From Centropus unirufus (Eukaryota > Chordata > Aves > Cuculiformes > Centropidae), in NCBI GenBank assembly GCA_013397695.1, contig VYZI01000054.1, forward strand, positions 1,405,209 through 1,469,208: a DNA stretch of 64,000 nucleotides, in the 5' to 3' direction. Shown piece by piece: positions 8,471-21,306 of this stretch (position 1 is its first letter; every line of letters begins with the position of its first letter). Under the pieces are notes generated by a model. That model was not told where the DNA came from. It did not search any database and saw only the letters and a list, made by a program, of their open reading frames with translations. A program made the position numbers and the translations under genes.

Positions 8471-11400
8471 AGTATTGGGCCAAGGAAATGCTAGTTGGAA
8501 GCACTTCAAGGGAAAGTTTCCGAATGACTTCACTCTCTCCCAAGCCTGCAAGGCAGTATGAAGAGAGTTCAAATCCTCTGCTTTATTCCCCCCTAAGCCA
8601 ATGAACATGCTCGGGATTCAGCTTATCTCTGGCATCAAAGCAAGTTTCTAACAGAGGCAGCAGAAACAGAGCTCAGCAACGGTGGTGCAAATTTGGACTG
8701 GACTCAAATGACTTCAGTGGAATCACTCAGAATCTTCTACTACTGCAAGGAGAAAAAGAAATCCGGTCCAGATAATGTTAGTGAATGGATATCAGTTGTT
8801 CAATATCTTTCACAAAGAAATTACCTTCCAAGCAAACCATGAGCCTGAAAGTAGTAGCATGGCTAGTAGCAGAAAATACAGTGCTTTTGGGTCATGCGGT
8901 GGGACATGAGCTTTGCTGCTTATAACAGAGCAAGCGAGCCCATCAGCTTAACTTTTAGTAGCAGACGTTTGTAGGGACAAGGTAGGGGGAAGGAGGTAGA
9001 AAAACAAAGTGAAACACTTAAGCACAAGTTACACAAAGTATTTGGGCAGAGCTAAAGAGTGGTATAGAAGCAATAAGTAATTAAAGAAAAAAACTGTGCA
9101 TTTCTCTTGAATGGCACAAAGTAATAGACTCAATTCTGCACTATTGTACCAGTCATGAAGATTTTGATTGTTTATAAGAAATCCATCTTTTCCAGTTAGA
9201 TCTAACATTGGAATAAAATTTTGCACTAGGAAGCCTTAACCCTTAGGTAAGGACATTTTTATTTACACAAGAGTCTTTCCTTTATCTTATTTTGAGAAAT
9301 GAAACAGTTGTCGCATAACCAAAACCTTTTAAAACAGGAAGTTAAATTATTGGTTAAAGCAAGTCAATAAAATTTAAGTATTGAAATATTAGCCTCTTGT
9401 GAAACTCTCCCCAGTCCTTTAGGCTATTTCAGCAAATCAGTAATTTTCAGAAATAAACATAATCTAAAAGTAGCCCTGTGGAAAGGTACCTCCAATGAAG
9501 CATTTCTAGAGCTTTCACTTGAAGCACATTGATATTATGTAAACTTGGTTGCTATACTAAAACTTCCCACTCACCACTTTTTTTTTCCCCTTTCTATTTT
9601 ATACCACTGAAGAGGTGATTTCATCCTGCTGTGGGTATAAAGCCACGTTCCATTTTGAGGGTAATAACTCAATCTTTACAAAAACAATTAGGCAATTTTT
9701 TTTAAGGCAAAAGGAAGACATTACGTGTGAGGAGGGCCCTTTAATTTGGAGGAACATCCGACTTTGTTAATAGCATGCAAATACTTGGGAGAGCCAATCA
9801 TGACCCTCAGGTCCAATCCTTCATAGTTCTATTGCTGAGCAGGTGATGCCCAATGCCATGTGCTCCGGTTGGGCTATACATATACTCAGCACTCTATTTA
9901 GCAAATACCACAGGACAGTAGTAACAAGTAAATATTTTCAAGACCAAGTCTTACCATCCTGTAATTTATTTACAGCCCTATTGAAGAGCATCACTATTGA
10001 TCTGTAGATGTTGCCTTTGTGCAGTGCCTTGTGCATATAGACACAAGACCAAGGCTTTTATCAAACCAGTCCTATCTCAAATTGACAACAGGCACTATTT
10101 TTTCTTTTATTTTTCCTGCCTTTTCTTTGCTGAACTACCTTATCTTCTCACCCACTGACTGATTCCATCAACAACCACTACCCAACCAGGAGAAAAAGTG
10201 GGGCACTGCACACTCTGGGTGGACCTGATTTCCTACTAGACAGCAGGTGCATTATTTATGGTCAGAAAGAGCACCTTTCCAAACAACTCTGGATGAGGGA
10301 ACTTAATATTGTTGGATTTAGCTATTATATTATCTTCATGTGAAATAAAGTGTAATCTTGTATGACTTAGGATAGCAGCAATCACACATCAGATACTCTT
10401 GTCTGTATTGCTCCATCCTCTCAATTTGCAAATGCCTCACTTATGCAGGACAGAGGAAAAAGCCCGCTGTAACAAAACTCTTCTCCAAACCCACAGGAAC
10501 AACTACTAGGAGACACAAAATCCTCCCTCATTTTGTATAAATTCGAGATTTCTGAAGAATTTTTTTCCAGTAGGATGACTGATTATTGTGAGAAATGGAG
10601 GATCAGAGAGGCAGATGGTGAGGATGGGCTGGACACAGCAAAAGGCTGGGTCAGAAGGTGATGCTGGAGAGCTGCTCCAACTACAAAAGCAATAGGCAAA
10701 GGCAAGTGAGAAGTTCTAATGTAGCAACAGCAAGGTAAGAGTTTGGGTAAGGGGCATGAAGAGAGAAAGGGAGCTAAAATTGTGCTTCTTTTTAAAACAA
10801 ATTATAATTGCTAAGTTAACCTACTGTTCTTCTGAATAACTGCAGGGTCTTAATGTTAGCCACCATCTTCCCTTCTCGTTCACTTCTACCACGTGTTGTT
10901 CTTTCTTTTGCACTGGAAATTATCGAATCCCGCCTTATGCTAAATTGTAACATCTTAAAGGCAGGAGATTTCACAGGTCTTCTTTTATTTCTTCATTTGT
11001 TCATGAAGTGTCTAGCATGCATCTAAGTCCTCAAAAATAACAATCACTCACTATCCTCAATATAATTATTTCCTGCAAACAGAATCCATTCCACTTCAGG
11101 CATGAAGGACAGAAAGAAAAGGCTCCTGTACTAACCGTAAGGCATTAAGACATGCAGAAAACTGCACTGTGACTGGTTTGGGGGTGTTTTTTTTTCCCTC
11201 TAAATGAAAAATGAAATAATTACCACTTAGGTCAGATCAAAAGGTCTACGTGGTCTGCGTTTCTCCCTCTGATAATGGCTTGTGATAGATGCAAAGAGAA
11301 AGAGCATAGGTATAGCAGGTGCAGTGTGATCCTTCCCACCTTCCAGCAACCAGTGGCTAAGGGACTTTGTAAAGTCAAAAACTGCATCTGAACTAACATT

Positions 11401-14400
11401 TTTAACACCCTCAAAATTGCCAACTCAGTTTTTCCCTCAAATTATCCCCCTGAAAGGAACATTGATGAAATTGTATATTTATTACTCTCAGAGCTGCCTG
11501 TTAAACGGGCTGGTTTTAGCAATTTCAGAGATTTGGGACTCGGTAAAACAAACAGGGTCACTAGCTTTCTTTTCTAAAGTAAAATATTAAACCCAACTTC
11601 GTTTTTAACATGACATGTTTCAGTTCAGTCGAGTCACAAGAATTCATATACAACTTTTTAAAAAACTCCATCACCTCTATAACAGTATTTTATAAAGGAA
11701 AATTGCTAATAGGTTCTTAGGACAGGTATCTAGTTTGGCATCCTTGTGTGAGAAAGGTTCTTTAGGAAAAAATTTGCTCACTTTGGATTGCTGTATTTGA
11801 GGGGGGCGGGGGGTAACTGAGTTAAATGTACGTTCATCAGCCGTTCACAGACAAATCTCTGTGTGATTCATTGGAGCAGCTCTGCAGAACACCTGATGTA
11901 GCCGATGCAGTTCTGTTAGTGTTTTGTTATTTTTAAAGGGGGTTATATAACTCTCTCATTAAAATTAAATGTGGGCTGAAATGATGCAGACAAATTCTCA
12001 AGCTTTAGAGTGTGCTTCTTCCTCACAGTTTAGCTGAAAATAGATCATTTTTAGGCAGAAGAGAAGGAAAATGAAACCAAAAGGTTGTTACAGTTGAAAA
12101 TATAGTCTCTAAGAATTTAAGTTTTCTAATAATTCACCGTTTCCTTTCTAGAAGGCCTCAATTCTTCAGATGCTGACCTGCAGCTTCCAGGGAGAGCAGG
12201 TGCAGGATTTGAATCTTAAATTCAGTCTGTAGCACAGCTATCATATCATCCACAGCTATCTACACTTGCAAGGTTCAATTTCCAGATGATCTACGTTCAG
12301 GTGCCCTTGCTTTTCTCTTCACTCCTGTATTTGTCTAAAAGGGCTAGTAAATTCCCACATCTTCTCTCTGGTTTTCTATTATTTTTTTTCCCCTCCAACT
12401 CTCTGTTCTATATTCCTCCCAGTGACAGACTGTTGTCTGGCATCCTCAACGACTGCTCTTGAACATGACCTGCTGATTTGCTGCCATGGGAACTCCAGAG
12501 CGAGGACAGCATTTACCCCTCACACACCGAAGGGCACAAGCAACTGTTACCCATGCCACCCTTCTCACCCATAAAACGTTGCCCTCCTCTGTTTCAGAAG
12601 CTGTGCAAGGGACGTTGGAATGCTTTGCCTTAAATGACCTGAGTACTGCAGGCTTTCCAGTGTCCATCAGTAGCCACGGCTGAATTATTTGGAGGAAAAT
12701 GAAAAAGTCTAATAGCACGTGTGAGCATGCAAATTGCTTTTCAAAACTAGTGGAGAAAAAGCTTAGGCAGCAAAGCGTAGGACTGAGAAAAGAACCGCTC
12801 TAATGTAATGGCAGAAAGCATTATCTTTGTATAAGTGCCATGTTTAAAACTTCCTAAGTTGGTATCCCTATTCCTTTTAATCAGAGAGTTAATATAAAAT
12901 TAAGTTATTCTGCATGAACAAGGGACCCAGGCTAACACATCAGCTACCGGGTATGCTACATGGAGAGACAAGCAAGTAATTCTCTCTGTTCCCCACCTCT
13001 AAACACAATTTTGGGTATTTTAATTGAAATAGAAGGATCATTTTTACTTGGCTGCATTTTGCAGGGCGGCTTGTGAGCCACGCTGTGTCAGTCTTGTCAG
13101 TGCACTGGCAGGTTTACAGACCTACAATACCCTCCTACAAGCACTGACTTGTAAGAGCATAATCCGGTAATGTGGTCTTAATGCATAATATAATTTCTCG
13201 AACTACCTTGAAACTGAGTGCAAATTTGGGAGTCAGTGCTTTCCAGAAATATTAATTTAGCCATTAGTTCAGAAACCCTGAAGATGGATCTCTCTGACAT
13301 TAGCCCATGAAATGGGGACTGATCCTTAGACTATAAGACAAAATAAAGTTGTGTGTGAGAACAGCTAAAATCCTTCTTACTTCCAGCTCAAGCTGACTAC
13401 TAGTTATGCTATCCCAGTCTGAAGACTAGAGTGAGGGATGAGAAAATTAGGGTCTAGATGAAGATTTACCCCAGATTTGAGAAAAATTCCTCTGCCTTTC
13501 CATCCAATAATGATAGTTAACCTTCAGCGCATCATTAACTTGCCAAAAATGGTATTAAAGTGACTTTAATTGACACATTTGCTTCCGCTGCAGGGTGAAA
13601 TAACACAAAAGCAAACCAAAACAAAACAAAAAGCTTTTTTGCCACAGCAAGAGTGTTTGAGGGAAAAAAAAAATAATCACATTTTTATTTCCTCTGTGAG
13701 GATGCCAGCAGTCCTGTTTCATAAACTCCAGTGATTCATCACCATCCCGGGCAGCCAATCATTCGGCAGGTCAAGTAGAAATGGGCTGTAGAGCCAGCAA
13801 CTCCTGCTGCCCCGATAATGCATGTCATTCCAGGCATGGCAACATGCTTCCTCAACAGCTGCCATTTTCAGTTACCTTTTCTATGGCTGACATACAAGTA
13901 AATGTGTTGGAAGCAGTAAAACAGTCATAGGAAAGCAGTTGTAAAGATAAATAGCACCTGCACGTGATAAACTGTAATGTCATCAGAAAGCAAAGAAGGA
14001 TGTGTTTTGAGACAAAATTTCTTTCTCCTGAAAGCATCACTTGATTATAGGGCGTGTGGGTTATATGAGTGCGTGTATGTAACTGAGAGGGTTTTTTTTG
14101 TGGGTTTTTTTTTTAACTTGTGATCAAATAAACATTCAGAAATTTGTCCCGGTTAAAACCTTAATAGATATGACTAGGAGGAAAAGGGGAAAAAAAAAAC
14201 AACAAAATACTCAGTGTTAAAGAAAAAGATCTTCTCACAATTCACTTGTGAGAAAGATTTTGTATAGCTAGATTTTGCCTAAATTTAGAGATGCTCACTT
14301 TAAGAAACATAACTGCTCTAGTTAAGGGAAAAGAAAAGGTTTTCTTCAGCCAGTTCTTTTCAGTCTCTATTCCTTATCATCTAACGTAAATTTCATGAAC

Positions 14401-17400
14401 TACCTATTCAATAACTGTCCTCTGAATTATATGTAGTTGAATTCTTTTTTTTTGCAGATGGAAACTGAGTGGGAGTTCTGAGGGCACAGAGCTATAGAAA
14501 TAAACACCCTCAATGAGAAAATACTTAAACTTATGTACATTTGTATATGCGTGTACATATGCACACAGATGTATAGCATTATATTAGATACAGATACCTT
14601 TATATTAGATACAGAGCATGGGTAATTTATGTGTGTACTGTGTAAGGACCCTGTGCCTACACACAAATGGTAAAAAAAGTACCGAAAAAACCACAAACAA
14701 AAAGCCCCCCCCAAACCAAAACCCTGTTCCAAATAACAGTCCTGGAACAAGATTTCAAATGCATAACATTATCCATATTAATTTATGGTAATCTACAAAT
14801 GAATACTGCAGAGACAGTACAGGTTATCCAAAATGGTACTTGCATTTAATGAGAAACTACCACAAAATGCCTTCAAGACAGATTTACTTGCATCTTCTAA
14901 TACCACCTGAATTAATACCATGCAAAACACAAAGTACAAGCCATGCTTCCCCTTTGGAACAACTGGCTCTTGAAATATGAAAGGAAAGCCAAGCTTTTCT
15001 CTCCATATAAAGTCCTCTTAGACATCTTGCTTTCAGATTTCATCAACTTAGGTGTTTTCAGGGCTATAAACAGTGAACTTCCCATCAGCAGCATCTTCAG
15101 CTAATTAACCCTCCTGATTACAATAATTAGTATTGATTCACTCCTGAATGACTTCTTAAGTATTCAAGCACAATCTACACTTGCAGTAAAACTTCTAGAT
15201 ATGAATATTAATTGACTGCTCTCCTTTGTTTTTTAGCCCCAAAGGTATAGTTTGCAATCTTATATACTTAAATTTGATAACAGAAACACTTCAGTTTTAT
15301 TCTCATTTAACAAAGAGAATATTAACATGTTGATGTTAGAGATTGTGATTCATAAATCTGGAAAAAAAAAAAAGAGACAATGACTCCAGGCTAATAAAAA
15401 AATATAATTCACTTCCATTTCCTATGGCAGCATGGAAAATCAGTTCCCAAGTTAAGACCTATCCCGCTCTTGCTCTGACAGGTAGGACCAAGGATAATCT
15501 TTCTTTTTGGCATTACACCTGGTCATTGTAAGACCAAATAACAACTCATGCAGAGCCTGAATTAGCTCTCCTGGTGCTGTAGTGGAAACAGATTTTGCCA
15601 AGTTTGACAACTGCAAGGCACCACTTTGCTTTGTGAGTGGCTGAGAATCAAAACAGGTAAAGCTAAGGACACCAGCAATGTTCATGCACAAGATCTCTAA
15701 ACCTACAGAGTCTCTCAAAAGCCAACACTTTTGTTAAAGCATGCTAAGAAATGGCTTCTGTTACAGATTTGCTTCACCTGCTTTGATGTTAATAGTAATT
15801 GTTATGGTTCAAAAAGCAATATTTCAGTAAATATGCATAGAAATAAATTTATTTTTAGTAGGGTTCACACAGAATATTTCAAAAATTAGTCTTTGATGTG
15901 AATGCAATGTCAGAAAATACCATTGGAAAAGAACAAAATAATTTGCAATTCAAGACAAAAACCTGTAGTATATGTATTTTATGCAGCATTTTATCTTAAA
16001 ACATAGGAACTACTGTAAGTTTAGTATGAACTCACCTGTCAGATGAGCGCTTAGGAAACAATTTTGGTATTTACTCCATAAAAGTGATGGTTGTTGTCTG
16101 GTGCTGGCTGCTACAAAAGTAGCATCCACTCTACTCTGGGCAATCACTAAAGGGGCATTTCCACATAACCGAGTGTGAGGAATTCACTTTATTGCCACTC
16201 ACAAAGGGCAGCAGCTGCTAGAAAGCCCAGGCCGAAGGAGGGTACTTGATAAAAAACCCATACTCTCCATTCTGGCAGAGCAGAGCAGTTGTGAATGAGT
16301 TAATGTTTGCCTCAAAAGAAGTTCTTCTAAGAAAGTGAATTATAGCATGGTCCCACTATGTTAAACACCATCCTTGCTTTCTACATGTTTATGAACAACA
16401 CACAGCATGCAAGTACTATCTGACAATCCATAACCTCTAGGCATCTAGAATATTTTATGCGATATTACTCTTTTGTTCATGTAAACTATTTCCTATTGAT
16501 TTGTAACATCTCAATACACAAGGGAAGACGGAACAACAATAAAAATTGCAAAAAAAGCAAAGCAAATACTCAGTCTCCCCATAAAACACTTTTTTTTTTG
16601 TTGAAAATACATGCTTTAAAGAGCTCTGACTACCAGCAATAAATTGTTATGTCTTTTTTTTTTAAATAAGGGGTCAAAGAGACCCTTGAGCCTATATAAA
16701 TCATGCCCTAGAATCCAGTTTAAGAAAAACCATGAACCCCATGCAATTAATTTATCTAAGCAAAAAGTAGAAAACACTGATAAATATATATTTTGCTCTC
16801 AAAAATTGATTACAGTTATTACTAAAAGTAATATATTTACTTGACATGTAAAGTATTTAAAGACTTTAAACAGTTTCAGAAACTCTACGGACTGATGACA
16901 ATTCATTTTATCCAAGACACAAGCAGCTGTCCAAGTAGTAACTAAAAATTTTTCAAAAGCTTGAAAACAATTTCTTTTCATCATGCATGAGGCATATGAG
17001 CAATTTGCCAAATTCAAACCCCAAACTGTTAACTGTTAACGCTAAACTATGGCTGTCTAAACAGAAAGATAATTCATGAAATGTCATGTGAATAATTTGT
17101 TAGGTTTTGGAATAGGAATCATCCAGGTAAATTATTCAGCCTGACCTTAAAAATTCTAACGTATGCTAATAGCTGGATTATAAAAATGGAAAGTAGCATG
17201 GGCTCCCACCTCGAGATCTGATTTATCATTTTTATTGCATTGTCATTACCTAAACAAAATTAGAAACAGTATCTTCAAAACAGCAGTTAAAGTTGATCTG
17301 ATCAGACATAAAATCAGGCAAGGGCACATTTGGCAACTATGTATTTGCCAGATTGACAGCAGTATTGTAGGCTTTCAGAATCAATAAGTTTTCGCATCAC

Positions 17401-17771
17401 AGTTAAAGGAGAGGTTAGTAATAAATCTCCAACTTAATGCAATAGGCATAATTGTAAGATGCGAACCGCCCCCCTCCCTGCACTATTAGCAGCAGATCGA
17501 GTGAAACAACCATCACCAAACAGGCACTGCACTTTGTATTCTACCATATACACAAAACAATTAAGGGAAATGAAAAAGGGGCTGAGAAAAGGGGAGAAAA
17601 AAAGAACCCAAACCAACCCATCGCCAGACATACATTAAGCTAGTTTGACAGCACCATTGTTCAGCTGTCCCATTGTCAGACCAAAAGATGTGTTCAATGC
17701 TACAATGTCTGCTAGCAAATAAACAAAAGACTACATTTTTCAAAGCAGGGTGCCAATTCTAGCATAATTCA

Positions 17772-17801
17772 GTGTGTATGTGCATGTGCCTGCGTGTGTG
17801 T
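17772..17801 (+). repeat. Imperfect GT-rich simple repeat
   Basis: Alternating GT with interruptions (GTGTGTATGTGCATGTGCC and then GCGTGTGTGTG). It is about 0.5 kb 3' of the upstream first exon in gene orientation, inside the intron. On the plus strand it is GT-rich, so the CELF2 pre-mRNA carries the CA complement rather than the GU-rich form that CELF proteins bind. Confidence 0.8.
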
Positions 17802-18328
17802 GCCTCTGAAAAGAGTAGTCAATGCTGGCGCCCCGCTAAACCTTGGAACATTAAGAATATATGTGTAATCCCACATATAGGAGTATTTAGATATTTTTAA
17901 ACATCTTCAAGTGGCAGAGACTAGGTAGAGCATTAGTAACTATTTACATAGGCTAAGTGGAAATTAAAGTGGTATTTAGGGCACTAGCTCTAATATGGAG
18001 TCTCCCTGAGCTTTTTCCATGCTTATTCCATGCCCAGTGCATAATAATGAATCAGGCAGAAATATTGCAAAGGAGGTGATAAAAGAAATACCAGCTCTCC
18101 TTTAGGAAAAAATAGATATATATTTATTTTTTTTTCCTCCTTGTCCTCTCCGCACATTTGTCGTCATACATGAAACGTGCGATTCTAACTAGTGGAAAAT
18201 GCTACTTGCACACAGCAATGCCTGTCTTTTGCTTTAAATAGGGAAACTACTTAATACACAGCACGGTTATAGTTGCAGCGGGCCCAGGCAACTCGAAAGC
18301 ACGCGTTAAAACAAAGGAGACAACATAC

Positions 18329-18435
18329 CTTAAAAGCAGCTCCTCATTTCTCATAGTAACAGCGGATTTGGGACAGCGCATGCTTTCTGCACCGATATTC
18401 TCAACAAAAGCCAGTTCAGAAGTGCGCTCAAACAT
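18329..18435 (-). CDS. CELF2: CELF2 alternative first coding exon, upstream promoter
   Basis: Partial CDS: the coding part of the second recognisable first exon of the same RNA-binding splicing and translation regulator. Thirty-five complete codons begin MFERTSELAFVENIGAES and continue MRCPKSAVTMRNEELLL. The second half is the familiar N-terminus of the MRCPKSAVTM CELF2 isoform, and the 18-residue extension matches the longer annotated vertebrate isoform. The exon ends with AG before GTATGT (GT at 18328-18327), phase 2, so the next codon is completed off-window, expected Ser. ATG 18435 is preceded in frame by TAG and TGA about 20-25 nt upstream, so the frame cannot extend further. A second in-frame ATG at 18381 (residue 19) starts the shorter isoform and a third is at residue 28. 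The open frame continuing past 18329 is intron read-through. Confidence 0.92.
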
Positions 18436-19010
18436 CAATGCCACAGTAGCTACTCACTAATGGCTACTCTTTCTCTCTTTCTCTCTAGTCAGACGCTGAG
18501 TGGTGGAGCAAAGGGGCCCCTGCAGATTCACTAAGCAGAAATAATCCTCTCTGACAAGTTATGTTGTCTGGGCATATTTTACATTAATGCACTGTGCTGC
18601 CTATAGGGGTCTTGTTTGCGTTCACTCTAGCCTAGCTGGTGTTAGCTCTTTTAATTACATCCCAAAAAAATTTAGCAGCACACCCCACCCCTCCTCTAAA
18701 AAAAAATAAAAATGTTTATCTATAATTGAAAGAAGAGCGGGAATATCTATGGGCAAATGAGGGGAGTCTTTCCCCATCCGGAAGGATGCATGCTTGATAT
18801 AGATCTTTTGTTTGCCCTGCAAACTCAGTGAATACAGTGGCAAACAGATGCTGTGGCTCGGGAAGCTTGTGCACTTTAAGGGAACTGGGTTAGAGGCTCT
18901 TTCTGGGGCTCAGTCGCAGCTGGAGCTCTTGCTCTCTCCCTCCTTCCCTTCCCTGTTCAAGGCTGAGTAGCTTTATGGGACCTGCCAGCTCACATCAGAG
19001 AGATTAGGGA
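18436..19010 (-). promoter_or_regulatory. CELF2: Leader and candidate promoter of the upstream CELF2 first exon
   Basis: This is the sequence immediately upstream of ATG 18435. It is less CpG-rich than the downstream promoter. Visible elements are a GA-rich run in gene orientation (plus-strand pyrimidines 18467-18486), a second purine-rich stretch (plus-strand pyrimidines around 18925-18955), and a TATA-like CATAAAG in gene orientation at 18977-18971, which would place a start near 18945 and give a leader of about 0.5 kb. A second AT-rich candidate lies near 18570-18580. Neither start can be confirmed from sequence alone. Confidence 0.45.
18467..18486 (-). repeat. GA-rich run in the upstream exon's leader
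   Basis: Twenty pyrimidines on the plus strand (CTCTTTCTCTCTTTCTCTCT) are a GA-repeat in gene orientation, starting 32 bp upstream of ATG 18435. It is probably transcribed as part of the 5' leader. Such purine runs can act in promoters or in mRNA, but no specific role is shown here. Confidence 0.7.
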
Positions 19011-19058
19011 GTATTAATGCGGGCACCTGGGAATCTTCAAGTTTTCATTTCTTCCTGG

Positions 19059-19106
19059 CAATTTTAACCCCTCCAAAGCCCCAGATTCCTCCAATTTTAA
19101 CCCCTC
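19059..19106. repeat. 15-bp direct repeat upstream of the upstream first exon
   Basis: The 15-mer CAATTTTAACCCCTC occurs exactly at 19059-19073 and again at 19092-19106, 33 bp apart start to start. It sits about 0.65 kb upstream of ATG 18435. Paired identical sites at roughly three helical turns suggest a possible factor-binding pair, but a small local duplication is equally possible. Confidence 0.8.
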
Positions 19107-20221
19107 TGAAACACAATTCAGCTACTGAGTACCTGAATTTGCTTTAACTTGGACCCTTGCACTTGGCTTTGGCGGAGTTCTTGCAGGTGACAAAGGCTGT
19201 TGCACTGTTCAATTATTTACTCCTTTCCTATTTATGAAAGGAACCATAGTGTGACGCCGATTTCAGGGAAACAGCCTCTTTGGCCCTACTTGGGCGACCC
19301 ACCACATAATTTGTAGAATTGAGTTGTGGTCTGCCCAGTCGCCAGGGTAGTCAAAGAGAGGTTTATTTTCACACCTTGTTTTCAACTGTCGGTGGGTAAA
19401 TCTTTAAAAAGTGCACCTACTTTTAAGGCAGAAGGATTGTTGGCTTTTTTTTGTTTTGTTGTATATTTTTCAAATCTACATCAGATTCTTGAGTATATGC
19501 TTCTTTACTGGCTAAAAAAGCAAATAAGACCTTGCTGCTTTTTTTCTATCAAAGGCTTCTTTGCACCATTGTTACAGTAAAATGCATATTAAAAATTATT
19601 GTCATTTCCTCTGAGGTCCTGTCAATGAGAACATGCAAAACTCAATAAACACAAATTGTCCAAAACTGAGAACTACTCAAAAAACCCACTAGGATTCAAA
19701 TGCACTAAGTTAGAAATAGATTTGGTCCTCAAAACTTGAACTCAAACTTTCATAGACTTTCAGCTATATCTATGGTTGATCTGAGCCTCTTTTCCTACAT
19801 GATGTATTGCTGCCTTAAAATATACTGCTGTAATATCCTGACATGGTGCTACTGCATCTAATTCCTTAAAAAAAGTTGACATTTAGGGGCATGATCTTTT
19901 TGGTAAGCTTGAGTCTGAGAATGAAGGCAAAGAGGGAGCAATCGTCAGTATAAAATACTGATAGCAAGATCTTGCCTTCCTGATAGCAGCTGTAAACTTC
20001 TATTAAGGTCATAAATTGTTTGCAACAAAGACAATCCTTTTGTTCTACACTTCTTGTTGAACACTGTGAGACCCTGAGCTTAGTTCCAGTCATTCTGCTA
20101 TAAAATTTGTCAAATGACCAAAAGACAAGTTAAAGAACAAACATAGTCAATCTACTTTTAATGACATACGGAGAAAAAGCCGAAAACAGTAGTTTAGGGA
20201 GCATGGATATCATGAAAGACT

Positions 20222-20286
20222 GCAAGTCAGGAGAAGACAGGATTCAATTTACTTTCCTTCTCATCTGCAAAACATAACTGGGATTC
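20222..20286 (+). mobile_element. Short MIR-like remnant
   Basis: A sequence containing TCATCTGCAAAACATAACTG then GGATT resembles the MIR stretch TCATCTGTAAAATGGGGATA, preceded by CAGGATTCAATTTAC in place of the usual GGGTTCAAATCC. It is truncated and diverged. Confidence 0.4.
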
Positions 20287-21279
20287 TGGTTGCTCTTGTA
20301 ATAAAAAATAATACATGACTTTAATGATTAGCAATTCAAACCAATTCCATGTTAAAATGTCATGCTCCAAGGTCAATTGAGACAACAGAGCTTATACTTC
20401 ATGCTAAAAATATCTGAAGAGTCATGGAAGGCGGCCAGGAAAATACTCAGCCAACATGACAAATCCCATACCTCCTGCCCCAAATACAAAATCCATTACT
20501 ACCATTTCAGGCATGGCCACCAGCACTCCAGATTCCTTCTCCTTTACTGTTTGCTTCCAAACAACTTTTGCCCAGCATAACTCACCGTGACGCCTGGGCT
20601 GCTCCAGACCAGTCTCGTGCTCATGAGACTAATGTATAAGAGGCAAATACCAGAGTACACTACAGAAAATACAGCTGAACGGGAAGTGTCAAACAATCTG
20701 ATGAACTGCTACAGTTTTCCAAAAATATGGCAAGGAACAGTGTCTTAAGACACTACCAGCTAAAGGAACAAAGCTTTCCTTTCAGGCTGGAGTAGAATGG
20801 CTCACACAGAGCCCTTTGGTGCGGAATCAATGGGCTTCTGTTAGGTGGCTCCATGCAGTTGCAAGTTCTTGATCGTTTCTCTACTTAGAATGAAGGAGAA
20901 GTAGCAGCAATAGGGAATAAAGTGAAGTATTATGGAAGGACTCATCTATAGCCAAAGGAATAAATAAAGAAAAAGAAAATAAAATTCACAAAGCAGTAAC
21001 ACAAACACACAAAAAGAACCTACGCTTTCTATCACACATAATGAAACGTCTGACAGAACAACATCTGCAGAGGGATCACAGCTGCTGAGGATGAGAGGGA
21101 ATATGAGTATTATTTTTCAATTGTAAGATGTACTAAGCAGGAGTGCCTTTACAATAATATGGCTAAAGGGAAGATTAAACCAGATGCATGGGGCTATCTG
21201 GGTGCTGTCAAGATGAAAGTCCAGCTGTGGACATTAAATTCAACATTTAACATGAAAATTCATTGTAGAGCCGTAATTG

Positions 21280-21306
21280 ATATATATATACATATATATA
21301 TATATT
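21280..21306. repeat. (TA)n microsatellite
   Basis: Interrupted TA dinucleotide run of about 27 bp with one CA interruption. Probably polymorphic. Confidence 0.9.

Larger units (their letters stand above)
5421..18328 (-). other. CELF2: Non-coding: intron of the upstream CELF2 isoform, flank of the downstream promoter
   Basis: Between the two first exons I find no coding exon. The stretch is AT-rich with a T15 tract at 6862-6876, a C-rich G-quadruplex-capable run at 8448-8470, a MIR-like remnant at 7936-8080, T-rich runs near 14090-14115 and a GT-rich run at 17772-17801. Open frames up to about 115 codons (for example 6676-7020 plus and 14427-14750 minus) lack recognisable homology and I regard them as chance. 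A transcript from the upstream promoter would splice out this region together with the downstream first exon. Confidence 0.8.

Noticed and set aside
18247..18328. Continuation of the upstream exon frame past 18329
   Set aside because: The known CELF2 peptide ends exactly at the GTATGT donor; the rest is intron read-through.
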